64,000 nucleotides of DNA from NCBI RefSeq assembly GCF_003148805.1, contig NZ_QGGX01000010.1, forward strand, positions 1 to 64,000. The letters run 5' to 3'. Every line of letters starts with the position of its first letter. Within the stretch, counting starts at the first letter, position 1. Shown here in pieces: positions 51,595-61,187 of this stretch. The DNA is from Aminobacter sp. AP02. Its GTDB lineage: Bacteria > Pseudomonadota > Alphaproteobacteria > Rhizobiales > Rhizobiaceae. The position numbers and the translations under genes were made by a program. The notes beneath the pieces are model-generated. The model was given only the letters and a program-made list of their open reading frames with translations, was not told where the DNA came from and searched no databases.

Positions 51595-52113
51595 ATGCTT
51601 GAAGCGCTGATCTTTGTCGTTTTTCCGTTCTGCATGGTGTTCTCGGCGGTCTCCGACACCTTGTCGATGACCATCGTCAATCGCGTGCCGCTGGTGCTGC
51701 TTGGGGTGTTCCTCGTCGTCGCGCCGCTGACTGGCATGGCCTGGAGCGACATCGGCATGCATCTGGCTGCCGGGGCCGTGCTGCTCACCGTCACTTTCGC
51801 GCTGTTTGCGCTTGGTGGGATGGGCGGCGGTGACGCCAAGCTGATCGCGGCGACTGGTGTGTGGATGGGGTTCGGTTTCCCGCTGATGGAGTATCTTCTC
51901 ACCTCCGCGCTTTTCGGCGGGGTATTGACGCTGGCGATCCTGTCTTTCCGCGGCTCGGCTCTATCTCACGTGACCGGCCAATACTTGTTCCTCAGGAATT
52001 TTTCCAAGGATGGCGGCGTGCCCTACGGCATCGCGCTCGGGATCGGCGGCCTCATCACTTATCCTGGTTCTCCGCTGATGGTCTGGGCGGTCGAGCGGCT
52101 TGCCGCGCAGTGA
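51595..52113 (+). CDS. cpaA: Prepilin peptidase CpaA (TadV)
   Basis: A 172-residue membrane aspartic peptidase cleaving Flp pilin and pseudopilin leaders. Four to five hydrophobic segments and the catalytic GxGD motif as GGGDAKLIAATG (near residue 78). The first Asp is in FSAVSDTLSM. A 122-bp gap holding a possible CtrA-like site separates it from cpaB. Confidence 0.93.
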   Translation: MLEALIFVVFPFCMVFSAVSDTLSMTIVNRVPLVLLGVFLVVAPLTGMAWSDIGMHLAAGAVLLTVTFALFALGGMGGGDAKLIAATGVWMGFGFPLMEYLLTSALFGGVLTLAILSFRGSALSHVTGQYLFLRNFSKDGGVPYGIALGIGGLITYPGSPLMVWAVERLAAQ

Positions 52114-52160
52114 TTACGCCACAGCGTAAGACAAAATTAATCACGATCGTAAGGGCTGCG

Positions 52161-52176
52161 TTAACCATAAGTTGAC
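52161..52176 (+). promoter_or_regulatory. CtrA-like box upstream of cpaB
   Basis: TTAACCATAAGTTGAC: TTAA-N7-TTGAC, one mismatch to the alphaproteobacterial CtrA consensus TTAA-N7-TTAAC, with the TTAACCAT core. It lies 59 bp before the cpaB start. Confidence 0.5.
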
Positions 52177-52234
52177 GATTGCCTATGCACAGTCCGCCTC
52201 GGCTTGATGGGGTTGCCAGGGCGGGGTTCGGACG

Positions 52235-53047
52235 ATGGCTGCATCGCGACTGATGATACTTGGCGTAGCGGTTGCCGCAGCTGGCGGCGCCGGGTTCGTC
52301 GCAAAGAACATGTCGGCACCACCTCCACAGGAGGTCGTAGTCGAATCCGGGCCACAACAGCCGCAGCTTGCGCTCACTGACGTCCTGGTCCTCACCGCCG
52401 ACGTGCCCATGGGGGGACTGGTGGAGAGCAACGTCGCCTGGCAGCCTTGGCCAAGTGATGCCGTCAATCCCAATTTCATAACCCGCACCGCCGAGCCGGA
52501 GGCGCTTGAGAAGTTCAAGAATTCCGTTGCACGTCTGGGCATGTTGAGCGGCGAGCCGCTGCGCAAGTCGAAGCTGATCGGCGAAGGCCAGAGCTTCATG
52601 TCGGCGGTGCTTCCGGCCGGAAAGCGCGCGGTTGCGACCACGATCTCCGCCGATACCTCGGCGGGTGGCTTTATTCTGCCGAACGACTATGTCGACGTCA
52701 TCATGACGCGCCGTTCCGATGCCGCAGGGGGCAGCGGCTTCACCACCGAGACCATCCTCAGCAATATCCGCGTCTTGGCCATCGACCAGACCATCCAGGA
52801 GGATGAGGAGGGCAAGAAGGTCAAGGTTGGCCAGACGGCGACACTGGAGCTGACACAGCAGCAGTCCGAGATCATTACGGTGGCGCAGCAGATGGCAGAC
52901 CGGCTTACACTGGCGCTGCGCTCCGTTGCCGATGCGCAGGAAAAGAACCTGGCAGAGGCAGACTATCTGGTATCGGGTAGCGGCAAGCGCGGCACGGTGC
53001 GTCTCATCAAATCGGGCGAGATTTCCGAATCGGGAGCAAGGAAATGA
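52235..53047 (+). CDS. cpaB: Flp pilus assembly protein CpaB (RcpC)
   Basis: A 270-residue periplasm-facing protein: N-terminal membrane anchor (MAASRLMILGVAVAAAGGAG), SAF domain (about 45-115, with LTADVPMGGLVESNVAWQPWP) and RcpC/CpaB C-terminal domain (GGFILPNDYVDVIMTRR). It is believed to support the CpaC secretin. Overlaps cpaC by 4 bp. Confidence 0.94.
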   Translation: MAASRLMILGVAVAAAGGAGFVAKNMSAPPPQEVVVESGPQQPQLALTDVLVLTADVPMGGLVESNVAWQPWPSDAVNPNFITRTAEPEALEKFKNSVARLGMLSGEPLRKSKLIGEGQSFMSAVLPAGKRAVATTISADTSAGGFILPNDYVDVIMTRRSDAAGGSGFTTETILSNIRVLAIDQTIQEDEEGKKVKVGQTATLELTQQQSEIITVAQQMADRLTLALRSVADAQEKNLAEADYLVSGSGKRGTVRLIKSGEISESGARK

Positions 53048-54561
53048 GGTCTTGCACCTACCTTTTTGCAACCACCGCCGCCGCTTTGGGCATCCTTGCG
53101 GCCGGGACCATATTGACCGGCCAGTCGCCGGCTTCAGCCGCGAGCCAGGCCAAGGTTCAATCGAATAGCGCCAACAGTCAGCGCGTCAAGCTCGGCCTTA
53201 ACAAGTCGGTGGTCATCGACCTGCCGAGCGATGCCTATGACATTCTGGTCGCCAATCCCGCGGTGGCCGATGCCGTCACGCGTACCTCTCGCCGAATCTA
53301 TCTCTTCGGCAAGGCGGTCGGCGAGACCAACATCTTTGTCTTCGGCCCGAATGGCGAGCAGATCGTCAGCCTCGATCTCGCGGTCGAGCGCGACGTTGCC
53401 GGCCTAGAGGATTACATCAAACGTTTCATTCCTGGCGCCGACATCAAGGTTGAACTGCTGAACGACAACGTCGTGCTGACCGGCACGGTCGATACGCCGC
53501 TCGATTCCAAGCGCGCCGTCGATCTGGCCACGATCTTCGTCACAGGCGGTGAGGCCACGACCGGGCAATATTCGCAAACCGCTTCCGGCGGTTCCGACAA
53601 TGGCGGCGTCGCCATCGACAACCCCGATCGGACGCGTCAACGGAGCAAGATCATCAACTTGCTCGAGATCGTTGGCGACGACCAGGTGATGCTCAAGGTC
53701 ACCGTCGCTGAAGTCAGCCGCAATGTGATGAAGCAGCTTGGCGTCAACATGCTGGCTCAAGGCAACGCCAACGGGATCAGCTGGGGTGTGGAGAACTTCA
53801 TTCCGGGTGGCATTGGTGCGCCATTGGCAAACGGAAACATATTCTTCTCGAAGAATGGCGTTGGCGCGTCGATCAGCGCAATGGAGCAGGCCGGTGTGAT
53901 GAAGACGCTGGCCGAGCCGACTTTGACGGCGGTCTCCGGTGAGCAGGCGACCTTTCGGGTTGGCGGCGAATTCAACATCCTGCGGGCGGTCGTACCACCA
54001 AAACGCGACAAGGACGGTGTTACCGATCCGGGCGGTCTCGAGTATGATCAGATCGAGTATGGCATCAGCCTTGATTTCAAACCGGTCGTCCTGTCGCCAG
54101 GGCGCATCAGCTTGAAGGTTCGCACGGCAGTTTCCGAGCCGACCAATGAAGCGCCGGGCACGAGTGGCGGCAACCCGATGTTGCCGTCGCTGCGCAAGCG
54201 TCTCGCCGACACGACCGTCGAACTGCCCTCTGGCGGGTCGATGATGATTGCAGGCCTTGTCCGCGACGACATCAAGCAGGTCATGGGCGGCCTGCCTGGA
54301 CTACAGAAGGTTCCGGTGCTTGGCACGCTGTTCCGCAGCCGCAACTTCGTGCGCAACGAGACCGAGCTGGTTGTCATCGTGACCCCGTATCTTGCGCGTC
54401 CTACCGCGCGCAATGAACTCGCCAAGCCTGACGATAATTTCAATGCCGCCAGCGATGGCGCCGGCATGTTCCTTGGCCGCGTCAATCGTGTCTACGGCAC
54501 CATGAAAACCGACAAGCCAGCCGGCCGTTACCACGGCGTCGTCGGCTTCATCTACAAGTGA
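53044..54561 (+). CDS. cpaC: Outer-membrane secretin CpaC (RcpA)
   Basis: The 505-residue outer-membrane channel for the pilus. Signal peptide (about 1-34), secretin N domain, BON domain (about 115-185, GADIKVELLNDNVVLTGTVDTP) and the C-terminal secretin barrel (about 245-440, with VPVLGTLFRS and ELVVIVTPYLARP). ATGA overlap with cpaB. Confidence 0.96.
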   Translation: MRSCTYLFATTAAALGILAAGTILTGQSPASAASQAKVQSNSANSQRVKLGLNKSVVIDLPSDAYDILVANPAVADAVTRTSRRIYLFGKAVGETNIFVFGPNGEQIVSLDLAVERDVAGLEDYIKRFIPGADIKVELLNDNVVLTGTVDTPLDSKRAVDLATIFVTGGEATTGQYSQTASGGSDNGGVAIDNPDRTRQRSKIINLLEIVGDDQVMLKVTVAEVSRNVMKQLGVNMLAQGNANGISWGVENFIPGGIGAPLANGNIFFSKNGVGASISAMEQAGVMKTLAEPTLTAVSGEQATFRVGGEFNILRAVVPPKRDKDGVTDPGGLEYDQIEYGISLDFKPVVLSPGRISLKVRTAVSEPTNEAPGTSGGNPMLPSLRKRLADTTVELPSGGSMMIAGLVRDDIKQVMGGLPGLQKVPVLGTLFRSRNFVRNETELVVIVTPYLARPTARNELAKPDDNFNAASDGAGMFLGRVNRVYGTMKTDKPAGRYHGVVGFIYK

Positions 54562-54575
54562 GCGGGGATAGGGGC

Positions 54576-55280
54576 ATGTCTCAGGCAATACTCACGCGCA
54601 ATCCCGACAGATCGGCAAAGGCGCGCATGTTCGGTCCGCTTCTCGCGGCAGCGGCAGTTGTCTTGTTGGCAGGTTGCGCCAATCGCGACAGCATCACGGT
54701 CGGATCGATCCCCGATGACTACCGCACCAACCACCCGATCGTCATCGCCGAGAAGAACCAGACGATCGACATCCCGGTCGGCGCCGGCGACCGCGGCATC
54801 ACAAGAAGCCAGCAGATCACCTTCGAAGGTTTCCTGCAGAACTACGATCGCCGTGCCGCACCCACGCTGACGATCATGGCGCCGTCCGGCGGCGCCAATG
54901 ACGTCGCTGCCTCCAAGGCTGCGCGCGGGCTGATGAACGTCGCGATCAAGGCCGGCGTTCCGAAAAACCGTATCGCCATTACCAACTATCAGTCGGACTA
55001 CGCAGAGGCGTCCTCGCCTTTGCGGATCGTCTATTCGGCGATGCGTGCCCAGACAGATCGATGCGGCCGCTGGCCTGACGATGTCCTCAACAACGTGGAC
55101 AACAAGCATTACGCTAATTTCGGCTGTTCTTATCAGAACAACGTTGCCGCCCAGATCGCCAATCCGGCCGATCTGCTCGGGCCGCGCAAGCAGACCCCGA
55201 TCGATGCCGAGAACCGCGATGTCGTGATCGGCGAGTACCGCACGGCGCCGCGCACATGGCGACCTGAGACGACTTATTGA
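54576..55280 (+). CDS. cpaD: Pilus biogenesis lipoprotein CpaD
   Basis: A 234-residue outer-membrane-associated protein. Signal peptide with lipobox LLAGC (C34), then the CpaD domain (YRTNHPIVIAEKNQTIDIPV and NYAEASSPL-like NYQSDYAEASSPLRIVYSA). The ATG at 54576 follows GGGGATAGGGGC; a GTG at 54558 is possible. Partner of CpaC. Confidence 0.93.
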   Translation: MSQAILTRNPDRSAKARMFGPLLAAAAVVLLAGCANRDSITVGSIPDDYRTNHPIVIAEKNQTIDIPVGAGDRGITRSQQITFEGFLQNYDRRAAPTLTIMAPSGGANDVAASKAARGLMNVAIKAGVPKNRIAITNYQSDYAEASSPLRIVYSAMRAQTDRCGRWPDDVLNNVDNKHYANFGCSYQNNVAAQIANPADLLGPRKQTPIDAENRDVVIGEYRTAPRTWRPETTY

Positions 55281-55302
55281 TGGGACCTGGAGGCAGTTCG
55301 AC

Positions 55303-56586
55303 ATGAGCAATCTCGCCTACGAGTCCCAGCCCTTGAGTGCTGAGCTTTCGCAGCAGGATCTTGCCGTGATGCAGGCGCTGAGACCGGTGCCGCGCATCTC
55401 GATCCAGGCATTTTGCGAGACCGACAGCGTCGCCGGTCCGATCGATCGCGCCGGCGAGGACCGGCGCATGGCCAAGGCCCATCTGCAGGTCCACATGGGC
55501 GGCATAGAAACGGCGATCGAGGTCTATGGCAGTTCGCCAACGCCCAATCTGATCATCCTGGAATCGCGCCGCGAGCCCAAGAGCCTTCTCGAAGCGTTGC
55601 ACCAGCTCTCCGAACATTGCGATCCAAGTTCCAAGGTCGTGGTGATCGGCCACTACAACGATGTCGCGCTCTATCGCGAGCTGATCCGCTCGGGCATTTC
55701 CGAATATGTCGTGGCGCCTGTGTCCACTGCAGATGTCGTCAGCGTCATCTCATCGATCTTCGTTGACCCCGAGGCCGAGCCGATCGGCCGCTCGATCGCT
55801 TTTGTCGGCGCAAAGGGCGGGGTGGGTTCCTCCACCATCGCCCACAACGTCGCCTGGAGCATGTCGACCCTGTTCAAGTCGGAGGTCGTCGTCGCCGATC
55901 TCGATTTGGCATTCGGCACGGCCAACATCAACTTCGACCAGGATCCCGCCCAGGGCATCGCCGAAGCGGTCTTTGCGCCCGAGCGCGTCGACGAGGTTTA
56001 TCTCGACCGCCTGCTTGCCCAGTGCGCCGAGCACCTGTCGTTGCTCGCGGCACCTTCGACGCTGGAGCGCGTCTATGATTTCGATGCCGAAGCCTTCACG
56101 CAGATCATCGATACGGCCCAGCGCAGCACGCCGCTGATCGTGCTCGATGTCCCCCATATCTGGAGCGGCTGGAGCAAGAACACGCTCCTTCGCGCCGACG
56201 AGGTGGTCATCACCGCGACGCCGGAGCTGGCCAATCTGCGCAACACCAAAAACATGGTCGATATGCTGAAGCGGCTTCGGCCCAACGATCCGCCTCCCAG
56301 GCTGATCCTCAATCAGGCCGGCGTGCCCAAGCGGCCCGAAATCTCGGCAAAGGATTTCTCCGAGCCGCTGGGCATCACGCCGATGGCGGTCATTCCGTTC
56401 GATCCGCTGCTTTTTGGCAATGCCGCCAACAATGGCCGCATGCTCGGCGAGATGGACGCGAAGAATGCGGCCGTCCAGACGATCAATGAGATCGCTCATG
56501 TCCTGACGGGCAGGTCCGAAGCCAAGGCCAAGAAGCCGTCCGGCCTCGGTGGAATTCTCAATCGGCTCAAGGCCCGCAAGAAGTGA
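55303..56586 (+). CDS. cpaE: Pilus assembly localisation ATPase CpaE (TadZ)
   Basis: 427 residues: N-terminal receiver-like domain (about 50-150, without the usual phospho-acceptor arrangement) and a ParA/MinD-like ATPase domain (from about 160) with the deviant Walker A GAKGGVGSSTIAHN. CpaE directs the machine to a cell pole in Caulobacter. Followed 29 bp later by cpaF. Confidence 0.94.
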   Translation: MSNLAYESQPLSAELSQQDLAVMQALRPVPRISIQAFCETDSVAGPIDRAGEDRRMAKAHLQVHMGGIETAIEVYGSSPTPNLIILESRREPKSLLEALHQLSEHCDPSSKVVVIGHYNDVALYRELIRSGISEYVVAPVSTADVVSVISSIFVDPEAEPIGRSIAFVGAKGGVGSSTIAHNVAWSMSTLFKSEVVVADLDLAFGTANINFDQDPAQGIAEAVFAPERVDEVYLDRLLAQCAEHLSLLAAPSTLERVYDFDAEAFTQIIDTAQRSTPLIVLDVPHIWSGWSKNTLLRADEVVITATPELANLRNTKNMVDMLKRLRPNDPPPRLILNQAGVPKRPEISAKDFSEPLGITPMAVIPFDPLLFGNAANNGRMLGEMDAKNAAVQTINEIAHVLTGRSEAKAKKPSGLGGILNRLKARKK

Positions 56587-56615
56587 TGCCCACGCGGCGG
56601 AGGTGTTAGTCGATC

Positions 56616-58106
56616 ATGTTTGGCAGGAGAGGCAACGACGACGGCAACCGCTCGACGCCGGGCTTCCGCCCGCTCGCGACGACACCCGCAGCGCAACCTG
56701 CGGATACGCTTGTTGCTCCACGCCCCACGGCGCCCTCGGCGGCAGCGCCCGTCGCGCCGCCACGGCGGGTCGAACCGTCACCATCCTTCGCCCAGGAGCG
56801 AAAGCCGCAGCAGCGCGAACGCAGCGAAAGCTATTACGACACCAAGAGCCAGGTGTTCTCAGCGCTGATCGACACCATCGACCTGTCGCAGCTCGCCAAG
56901 CTTGATCCTGACAGCGCGCGCGAAGAAATCCGTGACATTGTCAACGACATCATCGCGATCAAGAACTTTGCGATGTCCATTGCCGAGCAGGAGGAACTGC
57001 TCGAGGATATCTGCAACGACGTTCTCGGCTACGGGCCGCTCGAGCCGCTTCTCGCGCGCGACGACATCGCCGACATCATGGTCAACGGTGCCAAGAACGT
57101 TTACATCGAAGTCAGCGGCAAGGTCGAGCAGACCAGTATCCGCTTCCGCGACAACCAGCAGTTGCTCAACATCTGCCAGCGCATTGTCAGCCAGGTTGGC
57201 CGCCGCGTCGATGAATCCTCGCCGATCTGCGATGCGCGCCTGCCTGACGGCTCCCGCGTCAACGTGATTGCGCCGCCGCTATCGATCGACGGCGCGGCGC
57301 TCACCATCCGAAAATTCAAGAAGGACAAGCTGACGCTGGATCAGCTCGTCAAATTTGGCGCCATCTCGCCGCAAGGCGCGGAGGTGCTGAAGATCATCGG
57401 CCGCGTCCGATGCAACATCATCATCTCGGGTGGCACGGGCTCGGGCAAGACGACGCTGCTCAACTGCCTGACCAACTATATCGACCGCGACGAGCGCGTC
57501 ATCACCTGCGAGGATTCCGCCGAGCTGCAGCTGCAGCAGCCGCATGTGGTTCGGCTCGAGACGCGTCCGCCAAACCTGGAAGGCGAGGGCGAGGTCACCA
57601 TGCGCGACCTCGTCAAGAACTGCCTGCGCATGCGTCCGGAGCGCATCATCGTCGGCGAAGTGCGTGGACCCGAGGTCTTTGATCTGCTTCAGGCCATGAA
57701 CACCGGCCATGACGGTTCGATGGGCACCATCCACTCCAACAGCCCGCGCGAATGTCTGAACCGTATCGAGGCGATGATCGCCATGGGTGGTTATTCGCTG
57801 CCGCAAAAGACGGTGCGCGAGATCGTGGTCGGCTCGGTCGACGTCATCATCCAGGCCGCGCGCTTGCGCGACGGTTCACGCCGCATCACCCACATCACCG
57901 AAGTGATCGGCATGGAAGGCGATGTCATCATCACCCAGGATCTGGTGCTCTATAACATCAAGGGCGAGGATCAGAATGGCCGTCTCATCGGCCAGCATGT
58001 TTCCACCGGCATCGGTCGGCCGCATTTCTGGGATCGCGCCCGCTACTACGGTGAGGAGGCACGGCTCGCGACCGCGCTCGAAGCCATGGAAAAGAGTGCT
58101 GACTGA
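56616..58106 (+). CDS. cpaF: Pilus assembly/retraction ATPase CpaF (TadA)
   Basis: The 496-residue hexameric secretion ATPase powering the pilus. A long Pro/Ala-rich N terminus (about 1-75), an N-terminal domain, then the ATPase core with Walker [13 protein letters not shown], Asp box [18 protein letters not shown], Walker [12 protein letters not shown] and His box [12 protein letters not shown]. In Caulobacter one CpaF motor serves both extension and retraction. Confidence 0.97.
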   Translation: MFGRRGNDDGNRSTPGFRPLATTPAAQPADTLVAPRPTAPSAAAPVAPPRRVEPSPSFAQERKPQQRERSESYYDTKSQVFSALIDTIDLSQLAKLDPDSAREEIRDIVNDIIAIKNFAMSIAEQEELLEDICNDVLGYGPLEPLLARDDIADIMVNGAKNVYIEVSGKVEQTSIRFRDNQQLLNICQRIVSQVGRRVDESSPICDARLPDGSRVNVIAPPLSIDGAALTIRKFKKDKLTLDQLVKFGAISPQGAEVLKIIGRVRCNIIISGGTGSGKTTLLNCLTNYIDRDERVITCEDSAELQLQQPHVVRLETRPPNLEGEGEVTMRDLVKNCLRMRPERIIVGEVRGPEVFDLLQAMNTGHDGSMGTIHSNSPRECLNRIEAMIAMGGYSLPQKTVREIVVGSVDVIIQAARLRDGSRRITHITEVIGMEGDVIITQDLVLYNIKGEDQNGRLIGQHVSTGIGRPHFWDRARYYGEEARLATALEAMEKSAD

Positions 58107-58132
58107 GATGCGGAAGACAAGGATCTAGCGCC

Positions 58133-59146
58133 ATGTTCGGCCTCGACCCAATGATGCTGATGTTCATCGTTCTCGCCGGGCTCAGCGCCGGCGCGGTCGC
58201 ATACGCCTTCCTGTTCAACCGTATCGAGAGCCAGACCAACACTGATCGGCGGCTTGCACTGGTTGGACAGACGGAGGCCGACAAGTCCGTGGTGAAGGCA
58301 TCGCGTGATCGGGTCGCCGAAGTCGCCAAGCGGCGCAAATCGGTGCAAGACACGCTGAATGACCTCGAGGAAAAGCAGAAGGCCAAGGACCGCAACATCA
58401 AGAAGCCGCCGCTGCGCGTACAGATTCGCCAGGCAGGCATGGTGGTGACGATCCAGCGCTTCTACGTCTATTCGGCGATTTGCGGTGCCGTCGTCACCTT
58501 CCTGGTCTTTCTGGCCGGCGCGCCACTGATCTTGCTGCCCGGTGCGCTCCTTGCCGGCACCTTCGGCTTGCCAAGGTGGTTCGTCTCGTTCCGCCGTGGC
58601 CGCCGCGTGAAGCACTTCCTCGAGGAATTTCCCAACGCCCTGGACATTATCGTGCGCGCGGTGAAATCGGGTCTGCCGCTCAATGACGGGATCCGCCTCA
58701 TCGCATCGGAGTCTCCCGAGCCGGTTCGCGGCGAGTTCCGCCGCCTGGTCGAAGCCCAACAGGTCGGCGTTTCCATTCCCGATGCCGCATTGCGCATGAC
58801 AGAAACCATGCCGTGCCCCGAAGCCGGCTTCTTCGGCATCGTCATCCAGATCCAGAGCCAGGCCGGCGGTAACCTCTCCGAGGCGTTGGGCAACCTCTCC
58901 CGCGTGTTGCGCGACCGCAAGAAGATGAAGGCCAAGGTTCAGGCGCTGTCGATGGAAGCCAAGGCCTCGGCGGGCATCATCGGAGCCTTGCCGATCATCG
59001 TGGCTCTGCTCGTCTACCTGTCGAGCCCGAACTACATCATGCCGCTGTTCACCACGAGCACCGGCCACCTGATCCTCGGCATTTCAGGCATCTGGATGGC
59101 GATCGGCATCTTCGTGATGCGCAAGATGATGAATTTCGAGGTGTAG
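58133..59146 (+). CDS. tadB: Tad inner-membrane platform protein TadB (CpaG)
   Basis: 337 residues of the T2SSF/GspF fold. N-terminal membrane segment, basic region (about 60-105), two central hydrophobic segments and the platform domain (about 175-300, FLEEFPNALDIIVRAVKSGLP and MPCPEAGFFGIVIQIQSQAGG). Between cpaF and tadC. Confidence 0.95.
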   Translation: MFGLDPMMLMFIVLAGLSAGAVAYAFLFNRIESQTNTDRRLALVGQTEADKSVVKASRDRVAEVAKRRKSVQDTLNDLEEKQKAKDRNIKKPPLRVQIRQAGMVVTIQRFYVYSAICGAVVTFLVFLAGAPLILLPGALLAGTFGLPRWFVSFRRGRRVKHFLEEFPNALDIIVRAVKSGLPLNDGIRLIASESPEPVRGEFRRLVEAQQVGVSIPDAALRMTETMPCPEAGFFGIVIQIQSQAGGNLSEALGNLSRVLRDRKKMKAKVQALSMEAKASAGIIGALPIIVALLVYLSSPNYIMPLFTTSTGHLILGISGIWMAIGIFVMRKMMNFEV

Positions 59147-59150
59147 GACC

Positions 59151-60167
59151 GTGACAGACCAGATCGTCAAGTCGCTTACCGATCCCTCCTTTCTCATCGC
59201 GCTGCTCGTAGCCATCGCGGTCTTCGCAACGGTGTTCACGGTTCTGCCTTCGCTGAGCGGCAATCCGCTCAAGGGGCGCATGAAGGCGGTAGCACTTGAA
59301 CGTGACGAACTGCGCGCCAAGCAGCGTATCCGCCTGGCTGCAGAAGCCGAGCGCCGCCACAAGGGCCTGCGTGAACAGCAGTCGATCGGCATGCGCAACA
59401 TCGTCGAGCGCCTTGATCTGCGCCGCGCGCTTGCCGACGAAGGCACGCTCAACAAGCTCAAGGTTGCCGGTTTCCGTGGCCAGAACCCGCTCACGCGCTT
59501 CCTGTTCTTCCGCCTGGTGTTGCCTTTTGCCGGCTTGGCGCTTGGGGCGGTTTACGTCTTCGTGTTTGGTGGGTTTGCGGAGAAACCATTCTTCTTCAAG
59601 ATATTCGCCTGCATTATCATGGCCTATGCCGGTTTCTACGCGCCGGTGCTCTACGTCAACAATCGCGCCGCCAAGCGCAAACAGTCGATCCAGACGGCAT
59701 GGCCGGACGCACTCGACCTGATGCTGATCTGCGTTGAGTCAGGCATGTCGATTGAGGCCGCCATGCGCAAGGTCGCCGACGAGATCGGTGCCCAGTCGGT
59801 CGATCTTGCGGAAGAATTCGTGCTTACCAATGCCGAGCTTTCCTATCTCACCGAGCGCCGCCAGGCTTATGAAAACCTGGCTTCCCGCACTGGTCTCGAA
59901 TCCGTCAAGTCGGTCACCCAGGCGCTGATCCAGGCCGAGCGCTACGGTACCCCCGTTGCCCAGGCGTTGCGTGTGCTGGCAGCCGAAAGCCGCGACATGC
60001 GCATGAACGCGGCAGAGAAGAAAGCGGCCGCCCTTCCGCCGAAGCTGACAGTTCCGATGATCCTGTTTTTCCTGCCCGTGCTGTTTGCTATCATCCTCGG
60101 GCCGGCCGGCATGCAGATCAGCCAGCGCGGCATCTTTGGCGACAAGCAGCAGTCGAGCAGCGAATAG
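59151..60167 (+). CDS. tadC: Tad inner-membrane platform protein TadC (CpaH)
   Basis: 338 residues of the GspF fold, pairing with TadB to form the inner-membrane platform. Contains AWPDALDLMLICVESGMSIEAA, the TadC counterpart of the TadB platform motif, and membrane segments near 15-37, 118-168 and the C terminus. GTG start at 59151, just after tadB. Confidence 0.95.
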   Translation: MTDQIVKSLTDPSFLIALLVAIAVFATVFTVLPSLSGNPLKGRMKAVALERDELRAKQRIRLAAEAERRHKGLREQQSIGMRNIVERLDLRRALADEGTLNKLKVAGFRGQNPLTRFLFFRLVLPFAGLALGAVYVFVFGGFAEKPFFFKIFACIIMAYAGFYAPVLYVNNRAAKRKQSIQTAWPDALDLMLICVESGMSIEAAMRKVADEIGAQSVDLAEEFVLTNAELSYLTERRQAYENLASRTGLESVKSVTQALIQAERYGTPVAQALRVLAAESRDMRMNAAEKKAAALPPKLTVPMILFFLPVLFAIILGPAGMQISQRGIFGDKQQSSSE

Positions 60168-60191
60168 ACCCTGATTGCTGGGTCAACAAAA

Positions 60192-60217
60192 AAAACCGCG
60201 TCGATGGCCGCGGCTTT
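60192..60217. terminator. Hairpin between convergent tadC and tadD
   Basis: CCGCG (60196-60200) pairs with CGCGG (60209-60213), flanked by A-rich (60188-60195) and TTTT (60215-60218) tracts, so either strand gives a stem followed by U's. Short stem, moderate strength, in the 73-bp convergent gap. Confidence 0.5.
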
Positions 60218-60240
60218 TGCTTTCGGGTGCCAACGGCAGA

Positions 60241-61053
60241 TCAGTTGGTCTTCTGCTTGTCCTGCGCCTTGATCTGGTTCCAGGCATTCTGCTGGGAAAG
60301 CATGCCTCTGAGATAACTGACATTGGCCTGTGCCTGCTCGGGCGAAAGCTCCTGGCTGGCGATCTGTTCGGCTTCGTCGAAGCGCCCCTGCAAGCCGACC
60401 GCCAGCGCCAGGTTCTGGCGCACGCGGCTGTCTGCGCCGGGCTGCGAGGCTGCCGAACGCAGATAGGTCTCGGCGGATTTCAGGTCGCCTTCGAGCACGT
60501 AGGACATGCCGAGATTGGACAGCACGGTCGGCTCGTTAGGCTTGAGGTCGAGCGCCTTGCGATAGAGGCTGCGTGCGTCCTGTGTCTGGCCGAGTTGGTC
60601 GAGGATCGCGGCTTCCGCCGAAACCAGCTTCCAGTCGGGATACTCAGGGGTCTGGGCGCGCCGCACAGCATCAAGGGCGGGCTGGAATTCACCGGAGGCG
60701 GCGAGAGCCTTGCCATAAGCGGCCAAGACGTCGCGATCCTTGGGATAGCCGATGGCGAGCTTGCGCATCACCGCCAGAGACTGATCGGTCTGGCCCTTCA
60801 TCTGCAGCACGGAAGCGTATTGCATCGCCACCGGCTTGTTGTTGGGGTCGCTGGCATAGGTTCGGCCGATCTTGTCGGCAGAACTGGCGAGGGAGCCGGT
60901 CGACATCGTGTCGAGCGATTGGCCACTGCTTCCGATCGAGCCCGTGGTCATCTTCGAAGTGCCGCAGCCGGCCACTCCGGCCATGAGCAGCGAAAGCAAA
61001 GCCGCTCTCGCAAGGCGTTTTCCCGTTGCGTTCATCGAGCGATTGGTCAACAT
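60241..61053 (-). CDS. tadD: Tad lipoprotein with TPR repeats TadD (CpaI)
   Basis: A 270-residue outer-membrane lipoprotein with lipobox ending at C30 (LLMAGVAGC), followed by tetratricopeptide repeats (about 90-230). TadD assists secretin assembly as a pilotin-like factor. Encoded opposite to tadC at the end of the locus, with its own CtrA-like element upstream. Confidence 0.9.
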   Translation of the reverse strand: MLTNRSMNATGKRLARAALLSLLMAGVAGCGTSKMTTGSIGSSGQSLDTMSTGSLASSADKIGRTYASDPNNKPVAMQYASVLQMKGQTDQSLAVMRKLAIGYPKDRDVLAAYGKALAASGEFQPALDAVRRAQTPEYPDWKLVSAEAAILDQLGQTQDARSLYRKALDLKPNEPTVLSNLGMSYVLEGDLKSAETYLRSAASQPGADSRVRQNLALAVGLQGRFDEAEQIASQELSPEQAQANVSYLRGMLSQQNAWNQIKAQDKQKTN

Positions 61054-61122
61054 CGGCGACGGCTCTCCATTCGTCCGCGTGGCCGTTCGCCGGCCATCTC
61101 CCTGATTTGGAGAAATAATCTG

Positions 61123-61143
61123 TTAACCCTAATGGATGGTTAA
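61123..61143. promoter_or_regulatory. Palindromic CtrA-like site between tadD and pepA
   Basis: TTAACC (61123-61128) and GGTTAA (61138-61143) are opposed across 9 bp. Reading the minus strand, TTAACCATCCATTAG gives TTAA-N7-TTAG, one mismatch to consensus. It lies about 75 bp before the tadD start and 45 bp before the pepA start, so it could serve both. Confidence 0.5.
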
Positions 61144-61187
61144 GAATGTCCGGAACACGGCGCCATCCGACACTGAAGGAAGTCGAA

